This document shows positions 9,297 to 18,173 of a stretch of 56,808 bases of DNA, in pieces; the stretch's first letter is position 1; every line of letters begins with the position of its first letter. The stretch is from NCBI GenBank assembly GCA_007618135.1, contig PHFX01000012.1, positions 1 to 56,808 on the forward strand. Reading direction: 5' to 3'. Source of the stretch: Candidatus Brocadia sp. WS118. GTDB taxonomy: Bacteria; Planctomycetota; Brocadiia; Brocadiales; Brocadiaceae. The notes below the pieces were generated by a model. That model had not been told where the DNA came from and searched no databases. It saw nothing but the letters and a program-made list of their open reading frames with translations. The position numbers were made by a program, and so were the translations under genes.

Positions 9297-9913
9297 ATGC
9301 GGACTAGGTAATGTTTGATAGAAGTTAGAAGTTAGGAGTCAGAATAAAAGAAGTCGTAAGCGGTCAGGAGTCAGTTAGAAGCTGAAGGCTGGCCGCTTAC
9401 AAAAAGGGTTCTGTAGCGTATGATGGTTCGATACGCGTTGAAAAATTTTTTTAGAGAGAAAGGAGATACCAATGGAAGACAGGAAATTGCCAGAAACGAC
9501 CAAACGTAAGGGCAGGTTTGAAACCTGCCCCTTGTGCTCCTGAAAGTACGCAATGCCAGAGTGGCAACCAGCCTATGCGGTTCTGAGGGGAGGCGAAAGC
9601 CTTTCCTACCCCGCTTGTGTTGTGTGAATGGAGTCAGACCATAAAGGACTTCGTCGTGAGCTCAGTCGAACGATCGGTGTTAAGCGTGCAAAAATTCATA
9701 TGGCGTGGGAGATTTACCCCTGCAATGGTGTATTGATGTAGTGCGGGCGGTTCATCCCCCTCCCCATACGTTTTGAATTGAACCAACAGAGTTTAAATTC
9801 TTATTATGCAACGGAAACATGCCAACTGTTTCCGTTCCATCGAAGACGATTGATACCGGTGGGAAAAATAACGACACTTTGATCGCATATATTTTTCCGG
9901 GAAACGATGGTGT
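9297..9913. other. Gene-free stretch with repeat remnants
   Basis: No convincing gene. A 23-codon ORF at 9472-9543 has a good Shine-Dalgarno (AAAGGAGA) but is interrupted by a GGCAGGTTTGAAACCTGCC palindrome (9511-9529), so it looks like the stump of a gene broken by a repeat. The interval also contains copy B (9691-9766) of the dispersed repeat described at 6956. Confidence 0.5.
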
Positions 9914-9950
9914 ATAAAAAATGTAGGGGTGAATTGCTATTCACCCCTAT
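9914..9950 (-). terminator. Terminator of the ferredoxin gene
   Basis: Read on the minus strand, an 11-bp hairpin (GGGGTGAAT/ATTCACCCC, loop AGCA) is followed by ACATTTTTT. It lies about 40 bases after the ferredoxin stop codon. Confidence 0.8.
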
Positions 9951-9990
9951 CGGTTTTGATAACAGGATCCGCCTTATTTATGTAATCTCT

Positions 9991-10443
9991 TTAGACAGGT
10001 TGGTATCTAGCGTGTTTTTCGGTATATACGAGCGCTCCGGTCTTGCAAGCCTCCACACATGCCATTGTCTCGAACCCTTTGCAATCGTCACAATTGAACG
10101 CAAAATTAAGTTCGATATCCTTCGTGATGGCTCCAAACGGACATTGTGTTACGCATGCCCAGCACCCCACACATTTTTTAGTATCAATAATCACGTTCCC
10201 ATCTTCATATTTTGTAATAGCGCCGTATTCACAGGCTGCCATACACTTGGGTTTTGCACAATTCTGGCATACGGTCATATGGGGCTTGTCTTTTCTTGTC
10301 GATACTTGTAACCGGTAACGGGGCTTTGGGGTTTCTGCAAAGGCCTCGTAAATATTTTTGGATACTGAATGCCGCACACCGCATTCTATCATACACTGTT
10401 TACAGGTAACGCATTTATCTTTTACAAATTTCTTTTTTAGCAT
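9991..10443 (-). CDS. Ferredoxin-like electron-transfer subunit with four 4Fe-4S clusters
   Basis: A 150-residue protein with four cysteine groups: CVTCKQCMIEC (~11-21), CQNCAKPKCMAAC (~59-71), CVGCWACVTQC (~91-101) and CDDCKGFETMACVEAC (~118-133). This order, with the split fourth group, is that of the HycB/DmsB/CooF family of polyferredoxin subunits that pass electrons between a membrane or catalytic partner and a second enzyme. No signal peptide, so cytoplasmic side. No catalytic partner gene is adjacent; it follows cobA-hemD by 89 bases in the same direction. Confidence 0.85.
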   Translation of the reverse strand: MLKKKFVKDKCVTCKQCMIECGVRHSVSKNIYEAFAETPKPRYRLQVSTRKDKPHMTVCQNCAKPKCMAACEYGAITKYEDGNVIIDTKKCVGCWACVTQCPFGAITKDIELNFAFNCDDCKGFETMACVEACKTGALVYTEKHARYQPV

Positions 10444-10532
10444 GTATTAACACTCCTCAATCTTCGTATAAAAATTTCATATTCAAATTTTATATGATAA
10501 TGCATCACGGTGCAAACAAAAAGATACAACGT

Positions 10533-12068
10533 TCAGGATTTTTCAACGGATGAAGCAGCAGTGCTTTCCAGAATAGCGCTTACGAGTCCGGGAATGGTGT
10601 ATTCATTCGCCTTAATGGCGATACGGAGTCCCATCTCTTCTGCGGTTTGTGTCGTAATTGGGCCAATGCTGGCATACCGGACATGACTATTCAATGCCAG
10701 AAGGTTTTCCCTGCCAATGATCTCCACAAAATTCCTTACCGTTGATGAACTGGTAAATGTAACGATATGGACCTCACCATTCCTGATTTTATCAACAAGA
10801 TTAATATCCCTGGGTTGCGCCATTATGGTCTTGTAGGCAACCAAATCAGTTACCTTCCCCCCTAATTTTTGCAGTTCCTCAGGCAAAAAACTTCTGGCAA
10901 TATCTGCCCGCGGCAGCAGGAATCTTTCACCCTTTATGGTTGTCACCTTCTTTAACTCATCTACCACCGATTCTGCAACAAATTTGGGCGGCCTGCAATC
11001 GACCTTTATGTAATACTTTTGAATAGCCTCTTCAGTTGACGGGCCAATGGCACAGACCTTGATGCCTTTCAGGTTGCGAATATCCTTTCCCAGCTCAAAC
11101 ATGCGCTGGAAGAAGGCATCTACACCGTTGATACTGGTAAAGACCAGCCAATCGAAGGACTGGATGTTGTTTATCGCTTCATCCAGGGGTTGAATGGTAT
11201 CGGGCTTTGCAATCTCTATGGTAGGAAATTCAATAACCTGAGCACCGTACTCATAGAGCTGATCGGCAAACTCACTGGCCTGTTCCCTTGAACGTGTCAC
11301 AACGATCGTCTTTCCAAACAGTGGTTTTGACTCAAACCAGTTGAGCTGGTCCCGGAGTTTTACCACTTCGCCGACGATGGTAATTGCCGGCGGTTTTATA
11401 TCCTTGGTTTTTTCTACGATCGTACTGAGCGTCCCTATTACCGTTTTTTGCTGGGGCGTAGTTCCCCACCGGATGACAGCAACAGGGGTATCTTTGGAAC
11501 GGCCGTGTTTCATGAGTTGTCCAGTAATGTAGGGGAGATTTTTGATCCCCATATAAAAGGCAAGGGTACCGATTCCGGTACTGATCTTTGCCCAATCAAT
11601 GGAACTTTCGTCTTTCGTGGGGTCTTCGTGCCCGGTGATTAGCCCAAAGGTGGAGGTAAAGTCACGATGGGTAACCGGAATACCTGCGTAATTCGGGGTT
11701 GCGATAGCTGCCGTAATGCCGGGAACTACCTCAAAAGGGACGTGGTTCTCGTAAAGCACAATTGCTTCCTCCCCGCCCCTCCCAAAGATATAGGGATCAC
11801 CTCCCTTCAAACGGGTTACGATCTTGTCTTCCAATGCCTTTTTTACAAGCAGCTTATTAATATCGTCCTGTTCCATGGTATGTGCGCCTCCCTGCTTTCC
11901 GACATAGATAAATTCTGCATCCGCCCTGGCGACTTTGAGGAGGTCTACATTTACCAGATAGTCGTAAATAATAACATCGGCCTTTTTAATACATTCCAGG
12001 CCTTTTACGGTGATGAGTCGTGGGTCACCCGGACCAGCACCAACAAGGTATACCAGATTGCGCTTCAT
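10533..12068 (-). CDS. cobA-hemD: Uroporphyrinogen-III C-methyltransferase / uroporphyrinogen-III synthase fusion
   Basis: A 511-residue bifunctional protein. Residues 1-~245 are the SAM-dependent methyltransferase (CobA/SUMT): VGAGPGDPRLITVKG at the N-terminus, YVGKQGG, RLKGGDPYIFGRGGEE and the PGITAA segment are all present. It makes precorrin-2 for sirohaem, cobalamin and haem d1. Residues ~255-505 are a HemD domain (TIVVTRSREQASEF, SFDWLVFTSINGVDAF, IGPITTQTAEEMG) that closes the tetrapyrrole ring. The fusion is common in Gram-positive and planctomycete-type bacteria. It precedes the ferredoxin gene on the same strand. Confidence 0.96.
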   Translation of the reverse strand: MKRNLVYLVGAGPGDPRLITVKGLECIKKADVIIYDYLVNVDLLKVARADAEFIYVGKQGGAHTMEQDDINKLLVKKALEDKIVTRLKGGDPYIFGRGGEEAIVLYENHVPFEVVPGITAAIATPNYAGIPVTHRDFTSTFGLITGHEDPTKDESSIDWAKISTGIGTLAFYMGIKNLPYITGQLMKHGRSKDTPVAVIRWGTTPQQKTVIGTLSTIVEKTKDIKPPAITIVGEVVKLRDQLNWFESKPLFGKTIVVTRSREQASEFADQLYEYGAQVIEFPTIEIAKPDTIQPLDEAINNIQSFDWLVFTSINGVDAFFQRMFELGKDIRNLKGIKVCAIGPSTEEAIQKYYIKVDCRPPKFVAESVVDELKKVTTIKGERFLLPRADIARSFLPEELQKLGGKVTDLVAYKTIMAQPRDINLVDKIRNGEVHIVTFTSSSTVRNFVEIIGRENLLALNSHVRYASIGPITTQTAEEMGLRIAIKANEYTIPGLVSAILESTAASSVEKS

Positions 12069-12404
12069 TGAAACAAAAACCTTTCATGAGTTTAATCAAC
12101 GATATTGGATTTCATTTGGACGCAAATGAACATAATGTGGCAGTGCCACAATCAAAGAACCTGCTCCCGGATTCCACTCTTTTGCAAGGAGAAAAAATGA
12201 GGGAAGGTAAAACAACTTATAAAAAAGGTAACAATTTAGTATTTTAAAATAATATCCATGTATCATCGATATTACGGTAGTGGCAGGTTTCAAACCTGCC
12301 ACTACAGAGCGACGACATGCCGTTGTCGTTATTGAAATTTTTCAAAAAACGAAACTATTATATACAAAATAATATTGAAAATTTCCGTATTAATCAACGA
12401 TCTT
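12069..12404. other. Intergenic region with a 29-bp palindrome
   Basis: No gene seen. A perfect palindrome centred at about 12288-12289 (GTAGTGGCAGGTT arms, roughly 12274-12302) resembles the GTAG...CTAC repeats elsewhere in the window and the GGCAGGTTTGAAACCTGCC copy at 9511. Confidence 0.5.
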
Positions 12405-14372
12405 TTATGGTTTCTGAAGATGCTCTTTTTGATAGGCCATTTTTTCTTTATTTGACATAATTCTCTCCACGGCCTCAATTGCGTTTTCCCGGACATCGAT
12501 ATTTTCGTTATTCACCAGTTCCTGGAGTGCAGCAAGCGCTTTGGGACTGCCAATCCTGCCTAGCGCCCATGTTGCAGCACTTACTACAGAAGGTTCTTTA
12601 TCCTTTAATGCCCATGTGAGTGAAGTGGCGGCGCTTTCATCGCCAATCCATCCAAGGGTTTGTGCAGCTCGTTCGCGTGTTTCTTTATGAATTTCATGCA
12701 GCGAACTCATCAGTGCCCTTACTGCGGCATGCCCAATCTTTACCAGCGCCCATTCCGCCCGGCGTCTCGTTCCCTCTTCGTTATCATTCAGTGCGCTTAT
12801 CAGCAAAGGAACGGATTTTTGGCCAATCTCTGCTAATCCCCATGCGGCCTTCGTGCGCGTCCAAGCGGCATCCTCTCCGGCATCAGTAACCAGGGTTTTG
12901 GCAAGGGCATTCATAGCAGAGTCGCTACCGATGTTGCCCAGCGCCTCGGCACACCCGCTTTTGACATACCAGCTTTGCTCTTTCGCAAGTGTTTTTATGA
13001 TCGGAAAAGCCGAACCCGCGTCTCCGAGCGTTCCTAGTGTCCTGGCAATGTCATACTTAACACCCTGATCGGTTTCTTTCAGTAAAATTTCGTTAAGTGC
13101 AGGAACCGACTGTGAAGCGCCCAGTCTTTTGAGTGCAAGTACTGCCTCCCGTCGTACCGCCGTATTTTTGTCTTTCAGAAGAGGTTCTATGTTCAATGCC
13201 ACGCTGTTATCACCGCAAAATCCGAGTGACCAGACGGCATGTTGCCGTACCTGCGGGCTGTTGTCTTTGAGAAGTTTTACGAGGGGTGGTGTCGTGTATC
13301 GCGGCGGCAACACCATCAAAGCCATTGCGGCAGCCCTTGCCTTGTCATACTCTGCGTCCTCGATGGTTTTTGTCAGGGTTTTCACTTGTTCCTGTATGTG
13401 TGCGGCATGATTGTTGTCATCTTGCCGTGGATTGTTTGTTTCCCGTTTTTTGGGTTTCTTGCTGGTGCTTACCTGGTTTTTGATGTTCAGAACGTCCATG
13501 GCAACGCATGGATAGTCGACCAAAATTACGTCCACTCCCATTTTGATTCGATCTTTTACAATCTTTCTGCTGTCGTTTTCCAGGATAATCGAGAATGCAT
13601 ATTTCTTTTCCTCGTGGATAAGATCGATTTTTTCTTTTGTCATTTCTTCTGCAGATAAAAAAACCAGTTCTTTCCCATCGGAGTCAGCGTCTTCCGTCTT
13701 TAAATTTCTCAGCGTTCCCCACAAATATACCTGCGAAGACATTTCACATTCCCTGACGACCTCCAGCACCTGCTTCTCCAAACAGGTCTGTTTTACATTC
13801 AGAATCACCTTAAGGTGGTTCATTTTACAGAATTTCAGCGCATCAGAAAGGAGCGGTACCTGTTCTTTCTGAAACCCAGGGCCGCGCCACGAACCGGCAT
13901 CATATTGTTGTAATTCGGCATATAATAATTGGTCAACATGTCCTTTCCCGTCAGTCGTCCTGTCGATCGTTTCGTCACACATCAGGACAAGCTGATTATC
14001 CTTTGTTTGCCGGATGTCAATTGCAATGCCGTCGATTCCTAACTCGGCAACCCGCCGTAATGCAGCAAAGGTATTTTCCGGAACGTCCTCCAGCACACCA
14101 CGGTGCGCAAAGATTTCAACCTGCTTTATGTCTTCCGCAAAAACTGAGACATATGGCGTGAATACGAACAATGCTACAGCGGAACAGAGCCATAACCAAA
14201 TCCTCCTTCGACCCCGTTGTAATGGTTCGGCGGGATCATCATGCACGGCGATAAACCCAGTGCTTGCCGAAGGGTCAGCCTTACAAAAAGAGAGACGAAG
14301 AGGGTTGTGAAAAACCTGGATACATAAGAGTTTGTTATACAGGAATATTATTGCCATCAGCATATACCGCAT
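12405..14372 (-). CDS. Pseudo-GDPD domain fused to HEAT repeats, exported
   Basis: Up to 655 residues. A hydrophobic leader (WLWLCSAVALFVFTPYVSVFA) precedes a glycerophosphodiester phosphodiesterase-like domain (AHRG, PENTFAAL, DRTTDGKG) and, from about residue 335, seven or more HEAT/PBS-lyase-type repeats (VRREAVLALKRLG, TRRRAEWALVKIG, VVSAATWALGRIG). Key GDPD residues are changed: the second catalytic histidine (usual HD) is Cys (LMCDETIDR) and the Glu of the usual ExD is Ala (IAIDIR), so activity is doubtful. HEAT arrays bind proteins. The start is uncertain: the ATG at 14372 gives a long non-signal-like lead, while an AAGGAGG at 14202-14208 precedes only an in-frame ATT (14201-14199). 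The ATG lies 6 bases after the lpt-like stop. Confidence 0.8.
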   Translation of the reverse strand: MRYMLMAIIFLYNKLLCIQVFHNPLRLSFCKADPSASTGFIAVHDDPAEPLQRGRRRIWLWLCSAVALFVFTPYVSVFAEDIKQVEIFAHRGVLEDVPENTFAALRRVAELGIDGIAIDIRQTKDNQLVLMCDETIDRTTDGKGHVDQLLYAELQQYDAGSWRGPGFQKEQVPLLSDALKFCKMNHLKVILNVKQTCLEKQVLEVVRECEMSSQVYLWGTLRNLKTEDADSDGKELVFLSAEEMTKEKIDLIHEEKKYAFSIILENDSRKIVKDRIKMGVDVILVDYPCVAMDVLNIKNQVSTSKKPKKRETNNPRQDDNNHAAHIQEQVKTLTKTIEDAEYDKARAAAMALMVLPPRYTTPPLVKLLKDNSPQVRQHAVWSLGFCGDNSVALNIEPLLKDKNTAVRREAVLALKRLGASQSVPALNEILLKETDQGVKYDIARTLGTLGDAGSAFPIIKTLAKEQSWYVKSGCAEALGNIGSDSAMNALAKTLVTDAGEDAAWTRTKAAWGLAEIGQKSVPLLISALNDNEEGTRRRAEWALVKIGHAAVRALMSSLHEIHKETRERAAQTLGWIGDESAATSLTWALKDKEPSVVSAATWALGRIGSPKALAALQELVNNENIDVRENAIEAVERIMSNKEKMAYQKEHLQKP

Positions 14373-14377
14373 ATCCT

Positions 14378-16360
14378 TTATTTATTTGAACGCGTTGTTT
14401 CGTTGCTCATAATCTGCCAGTGTGGCCTGCCTTCCCAGGTAACCCGATTCTCTGCCATATTAAAAAAGACCTTTTCCGAAAATGTCCGTGACCCTTCTTT
14501 TCGTAATTCCGCTTTTGGGTTGCCGGTCAATAAGGCGTTATCCTGGGCCAGATCCCAGGTGAAAAGCGATCCAAATCCCTCACTGTTCTCCAGACGCTTA
14601 CTGGAAAAGTGAACATTGCCAGTGGCGATAATCTTATGGATGTTCTTATTGTTGTCCAGGTAGGCATCAATCTGGTCTCCCTGTAATTTTTGTCCACCCC
14701 GCGTTGCTTCTGCCTCTTCATAAAAGCTTACCTTCCTGAGCGTATCATAGTACAGCATTTTTTTTGTCCAATTGACTTTGAGATCAGTTTCTTCTGTGCT
14801 TTGATTGGGGAACTTCTCTTCTCCTCTTTCATATAAACTTCCTTTACCTTCACATAATACTGTTTTTCCGTCTTCATAAAATAAAACCCGGGGAACGAGA
14901 ATTTGTCTTCTATTTCCTTCTTTCAGAAGGGCAAAGGGTTGTCCTCGTAAGATGGTGACTCTGTTTTTTGCATCCCACGTGACCCGATCTCCGACAGCCT
15001 CACTGAACAGGTTATCCCGTTTATCGATAATATGGATTTTTTCTGTGGCCTTTAACGACTGGATATTATAATCACGGTCGTTAAACGTTACATTCAGATT
15101 ATCGCAGAAGAGAGTGGAATTTTCTCTTTGAACTTCAATGTTCTTTTCGAAACTGGCCTCCCGCGTGTTGTCCAGAAAATTCATTTTCCCTTCCCATGTT
15201 ACGGCGATATTATTGTCGGCTTTGTCTGTCCCGGCTGAGGCCTTTTTTTTGCCGGTCTTTTCCCTGAGCTTTGCTTTTAAATTGCCGGGACTTGGGATGT
15301 CTATTTTCCCGGTGTCTTTATAAAAAATTATTTTCTGTGCATCAATATTGAGATCGTCTTTTATAAATTCTGCCTTTTGGGAGTCCTCCAGGATGGCGCT
15401 TTGGGTGTTCACATCCCACGTCAGAAAATTTCCTTTAGCGATTTTTGTCCCCTGTGATGCAAGCACATTTCCGCTGGCAATGGCCTGTTTTGTCTGTTTC
15501 GTCTGAGGGTCAAGGAAAATGACCAGTTTGTCGGAAAAGACGGTTGAACTGCCTTTCCTGACCTCCACGTTGTCGTTAAAGGTCATGATGTTTGCTTCGG
15601 GTTGTCTGTCAAAGGTAAGTTGTCCGCTGGACCGGATAAAAGTTTTTTCACCTGGTGTTGCCGGTGTGCCGGTTTCTCCGGAAGATGTGGTGTTGTTTTC
15701 CGGCGCTTGTGTAAGGGACGGTGTGCTGTCCGTGGACATGAAAAAGAGGTCGTTTTTAATGCCATCCATCTCCATCTCTGCATCTTTTTTGATCCACATC
15801 TTTTTGTTAACAAGGTCTATTTCGCAACCTTGTCCGACAATTTGTATGCCTTTCCCGTGGATGGTAACGGGTTCATCGGTGCACACAAACTTTTTTTCAG
15901 GTAAATAGCGCAGATAGTCTGTATTGAGCTGGGTATCAGGGTCGAATTGTACGACCACATTGTCTGAGAGGGAGCCTTCGTCTGAAGTGCTGTTCATCTC
16001 CCCCTCCTTGGAGGTAATGAAAACGGATTGCGTGCCCTGCTCGGAATGGGTATAGTCCATGACTTCAATTTCCGGGGTGACAATTTTGTAGACATTATCA
16101 TTGAGCAGTAAGGTATTTTCGCCGCGCATAATTACCACCTCTTTTCCCTCTCCGTCGTAGCTCGGCATAGTTAAACCCTGTACCGTTTGTGTCACGGTAT
16201 CTGTGCCACTCCCGGGGATATGCTGTAATGGCTGGACAGGAGCGGTGTTTTCTTTTTTGCTCTTTGTTTCTCCTTTTGGCTTGGATATAACCAAAGATAT
16301 GATAATGGCGAGCATGCAAGCTACCGGGATGCCAATGAGTATGTATCTTCGTAGGGTCAT
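14378..16360 (-). CDS. LptC/LptA (OstA)-like LPS transport protein, very long
   Basis: A 660-residue protein with one N-terminal membrane anchor (residues 6-25), then a periplasmic part made of repeating OstA/LptC-like beta modules. The repeat is a hallmark pattern of 'xxFxDNVxVxxxxSTLFSDxLxIxxD' type: DNVVVQFDP, DNVEVRKGSSTVFSDKLVIF, KNIEVQRENSTLFCDNLNVTF, GNVHFSSKRLEN, GKIDIPSPGNLKAK. LptC (about 190 residues) and LptA (about 180) together bridge LPS from inner to outer membrane; this protein could span the bridge alone. It follows the kdsD-kdsC block, where lptC-lptA normally sit, and precedes the GDPD/HEAT gene by 5 bases. Confidence 0.8.
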   Translation of the reverse strand: MTLRRYILIGIPVACMLAIIISLVISKPKGETKSKKENTAPVQPLQHIPGSGTDTVTQTVQGLTMPSYDGEGKEVVIMRGENTLLLNDNVYKIVTPEIEVMDYTHSEQGTQSVFITSKEGEMNSTSDEGSLSDNVVVQFDPDTQLNTDYLRYLPEKKFVCTDEPVTIHGKGIQIVGQGCEIDLVNKKMWIKKDAEMEMDGIKNDLFFMSTDSTPSLTQAPENNTTSSGETGTPATPGEKTFIRSSGQLTFDRQPEANIMTFNDNVEVRKGSSTVFSDKLVIFLDPQTKQTKQAIASGNVLASQGTKIAKGNFLTWDVNTQSAILEDSQKAEFIKDDLNIDAQKIIFYKDTGKIDIPSPGNLKAKLREKTGKKKASAGTDKADNNIAVTWEGKMNFLDNTREASFEKNIEVQRENSTLFCDNLNVTFNDRDYNIQSLKATEKIHIIDKRDNLFSEAVGDRVTWDAKNRVTILRGQPFALLKEGNRRQILVPRVLFYEDGKTVLCEGKGSLYERGEEKFPNQSTEETDLKVNWTKKMLYYDTLRKVSFYEEAEATRGGQKLQGDQIDAYLDNNKNIHKIIATGNVHFSSKRLENSEGFGSLFTWDLAQDNALLTGNPKAELRKEGSRTFSEKVFFNMAENRVTWEGRPHWQIMSNETTRSNK

Positions 16361-16544
16361 GATAGTCTAAAAAATAAGATTAGGTATCATGTTTAATCCT
16401 CTAATTCGCCTTGTCTCAGTTTCCACAAAATCCATATAAAATAACTTCATAGTTATATTAACAATTCTTTTCTTATTTTTGTTGCTACAGAATCCAGTCT
16501 TTTTTAATCATTATCAAACTCTTCGAATACATCTTTAACTCTTT

Positions 16545-16880
16545 TTAAGCATCGAGCACACTGCGATGCTCAATTAAAGAGGAAATAATATGTTTGCCTT
16601 TCGTTGAATTAGCAAAACAGTATCCTTTAATGGCAAGATTGTTTGATTCCGTTGCCCCACCGGTGAAAATAATCTCCTGTGGTTTTGCCCCGATTAATTT
16701 GGCACATTGTAAACGGCTTTTCTCGACAGCCTTCTTCGCAAATTCGGCTTGGGGATAGTATCGGCTGGATGGATTACCATAATGCTGAGTAAAAAAGGGT
16801 ATCATTTCAGCAAGCACCATTTCATCTACCTGTGTTGTTGCATTATTATCAAGATAAACAATTCCATTTTCGTCTTTCAT
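16545..16880 (-). pseudogene. Cysteine desulfurase (NifS/IscS) N-terminal fragment
   Basis: 111 residues matching the first quarter of a group I cysteine desulfurase: YLDNNATTQVDEMVLAEMIPF, HYGNPSSRY, GATESNNLAIKG and SSLIEHRSVLDA. The full family is about 380-400 residues; the PLP-binding lysine, the active-site cysteine and the whole C-terminal domain are missing, and nothing in the following 165 bases continues it. It therefore cannot be active and is a gene fragment, with toxin-antitoxin debris next to it. Confidence 0.85.
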
Positions 16881-16998
16881 TTATTTGTATACTTTTTAAT
16901 TCTTCTCCAAAATATCCTTCTTTTACTAAGAACTCTTTAACTTTTACTAGTTGAATTTCATCGATTGTTACATTTGTGTCTAAAACGACCCTTTTCAA
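16849..16998 (-). pseudogene. PIN-domain (VapC) toxin N-terminal remnant
   Basis: A TTG-started ORF overlapping the antitoxin stop (TTGA at 16998-16995). Its first ten residues, MKRVVLDTNV, are the classic PIN-domain opening with the first catalytic aspartate. After that the sequence (DEIQLVKVKEFLVKEG...) no longer resembles a PIN domain, and the frame ends at residue 49 inside the NifS fragment. This looks like a VapC gene cut by recombination close to its start and joined to foreign sequence. Confidence 0.55.
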
Positions 16999-17225
16999 TG
17001 TATACCTCGTGACTCATGAATGATCTTTTCGATATCATATTCTGTCAAGTCTGAAAATCCTTTCTCTCTTGCAAGTGCCTCCGCATAGCTGAATATATCA
17101 GGTTCTTCTACCGGCAGTAAAATAACATCAAAAACACTCCCTACCGCCTTTGCTGTATCTTCAGGTAAAGAAAGATGTCCGTCAGGTAATACTTTACCAA
17201 TAAATCTTTTTGCAGTAGTTTTCAT
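16995..17225 (-). CDS. Antitoxin-like protein of a broken VapBC pair
   Basis: 76 residues from an ATG with a GAGGGGA Shine-Dalgarno. The N-terminal part (FIGKVLPDGHLSLPEDTAKAVG) has the beta-strand-rich pattern of small AbrB/SpoVT-type antitoxins, and the C-terminal part (YAEALAREKGFSDLTEYDIEKIIHESRG) is helical and acidic, as in toxin-neutralising tails. It directly precedes and overlaps the PIN remnant. With the toxin truncated, it is an orphan antitoxin. Confidence 0.6.
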   Translation of the reverse strand: MKTTAKRFIGKVLPDGHLSLPEDTAKAVGSVFDVILLPVEEPDIFSYAEALAREKGFSDLTEYDIEKIIHESRGIH

Positions 17226-17259
17226 AAAATCCCCTCTTTTCTCATTATTCATTAAACAA

Positions 17260-17679
17260 TTAATCAAGAATCTTTAGAATTGCGTCTCTATAGGCTGTAA
17301 AATTATTGAGGTTGGTTCTCAATATCCCGATAACAATCGCTTCTTCATGTATCTTATCATATTGATGTACTACGATATTTCTAAACCTTGCCATTTTTAA
17401 CATAATTTCAAAAAGGTCATTTTTCAGTACGCCATTTTCGTGGAGAACCCGAAAGGTATCTCCGTAATTGTCAGGGGTGCGATACCCTCTATCCGAAATG
17501 ATATGATTGGCTATATCTGCGCATGTCTCTATCATCATTTGCAGCGTTCTTTCCACAATACGCTGCACCTTCCAATCACGCGAATACTCTTCACGGGTAA
17601 CGGATGAGAACTCTCCCATCTGTTTCAGGTATTCGTCCAACTCCGTGAGCTTTCTGAGGATGAGAGGCTTATCGACCAA
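17260..17679 (-). CDS. hepT: HepT-like HEPN toxin (DUF86)
   Basis: About 139 residues from a TTG start (17679) that has a GGGAGA ribosome site and overlaps the end of mntA; the longer frame to 17727 would overlap far more. It is helical and contains the HEPN signature Rx4-6H as RNIVVHQY (about residue 98-105). HepT is an RNase-type toxin that cleaves tRNA or mRNA and is silenced when its partner MntA adenylylates the tyrosine next to the HEPN motif; that Tyr is present (HQY). Both halves are intact here, so this looks like a working type VII pair. Confidence 0.88.
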   Translation of the reverse strand: MVDKPLILRKLTELDEYLKQMGEFSSVTREEYSRDWKVQRIVERTLQMMIETCADIANHIISDRGYRTPDNYGDTFRVLHENGVLKNDLFEIMLKMARFRNIVVHQYDKIHEEAIVIGILRTNLNNFTAYRDAILKILD

Positions 17680-18094
17680 GCTTATATCTCCCTTCGAAGA
17701 TATCCATCTCTTTTCTTGAGAAATCAAAATATTCCCGCATGGTTAAAGATTCGAATGCGTGCCTCGTAAAGGGCATTTTATCCACCAGGATTATTTTATT
17801 CTTAATTATCCTCGCTGCAAGGGGAAGCGGTGCCGTATTTAAACCTACCAGGTCAACTTCGTCCGTTCTCAAAAGTTCATTCAATTTCCCCAGTATTTCG
17901 AGTTTTTCCTGCACTATATCCGCCCCGTCTGCCGTATATATGGCAATATCCACGTCACTGAGAGGAGAAACCCTGCCCCGTGCAAGGCCGCCAAAGAGGT
18001 ATGCAAAAATCACCTTCGGATGTTTATTCAGGTATTCCCGGACATCTGGCAGCAAATGGCTAACATTTTCAGGTAATCTACGGTATTTCATCAT
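17669..18094 (-). CDS. mntA: MntA-like minimal nucleotidyltransferase antitoxin
   Basis: About 141 residues. The polymerase-beta-type nucleotidyltransferase motif GGLARGRVSPLSDVDIAIY (a GSx10DxD variant with GG in place of GS) begins near residue 35, with a third acidic residue in EVDLVGLN (~84). MntA transfers AMP to the HepT toxin to neutralise it. The start is ATG at 18094, with a weak GGTGA upstream. The gene overlaps hepT by 11 bases. The pair stands between kdsC and the lpt gene in the same orientation. Confidence 0.88.
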   Translation of the reverse strand: MMKYRRLPENVSHLLPDVREYLNKHPKVIFAYLFGGLARGRVSPLSDVDIAIYTADGADIVQEKLEILGKLNELLRTDEVDLVGLNTAPLPLAARIIKNKIILVDKMPFTRHAFESLTMREYFDFSRKEMDIFEGRYKLGR

Positions 18095-18173
18095 TATTTT
18101 ATCACCAAACACTACATATCCTGCACGATGCTATCTATAGCTCAAAGAATAATTCTTTTTTTCTGCGGATACC

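Noticed and set aside
9907-10311. 134-residue ORF on the plus strand
   Set aside because: It is antisense to the ferredoxin gene with its four cysteine clusters and starts inside that gene's terminator.
13239-13658. 139-residue ORF on the plus strand
   Set aside because: It lies opposite the GDPD/HEAT gene; cysteine- and phenylalanine-rich composition marks it as an antisense shadow.
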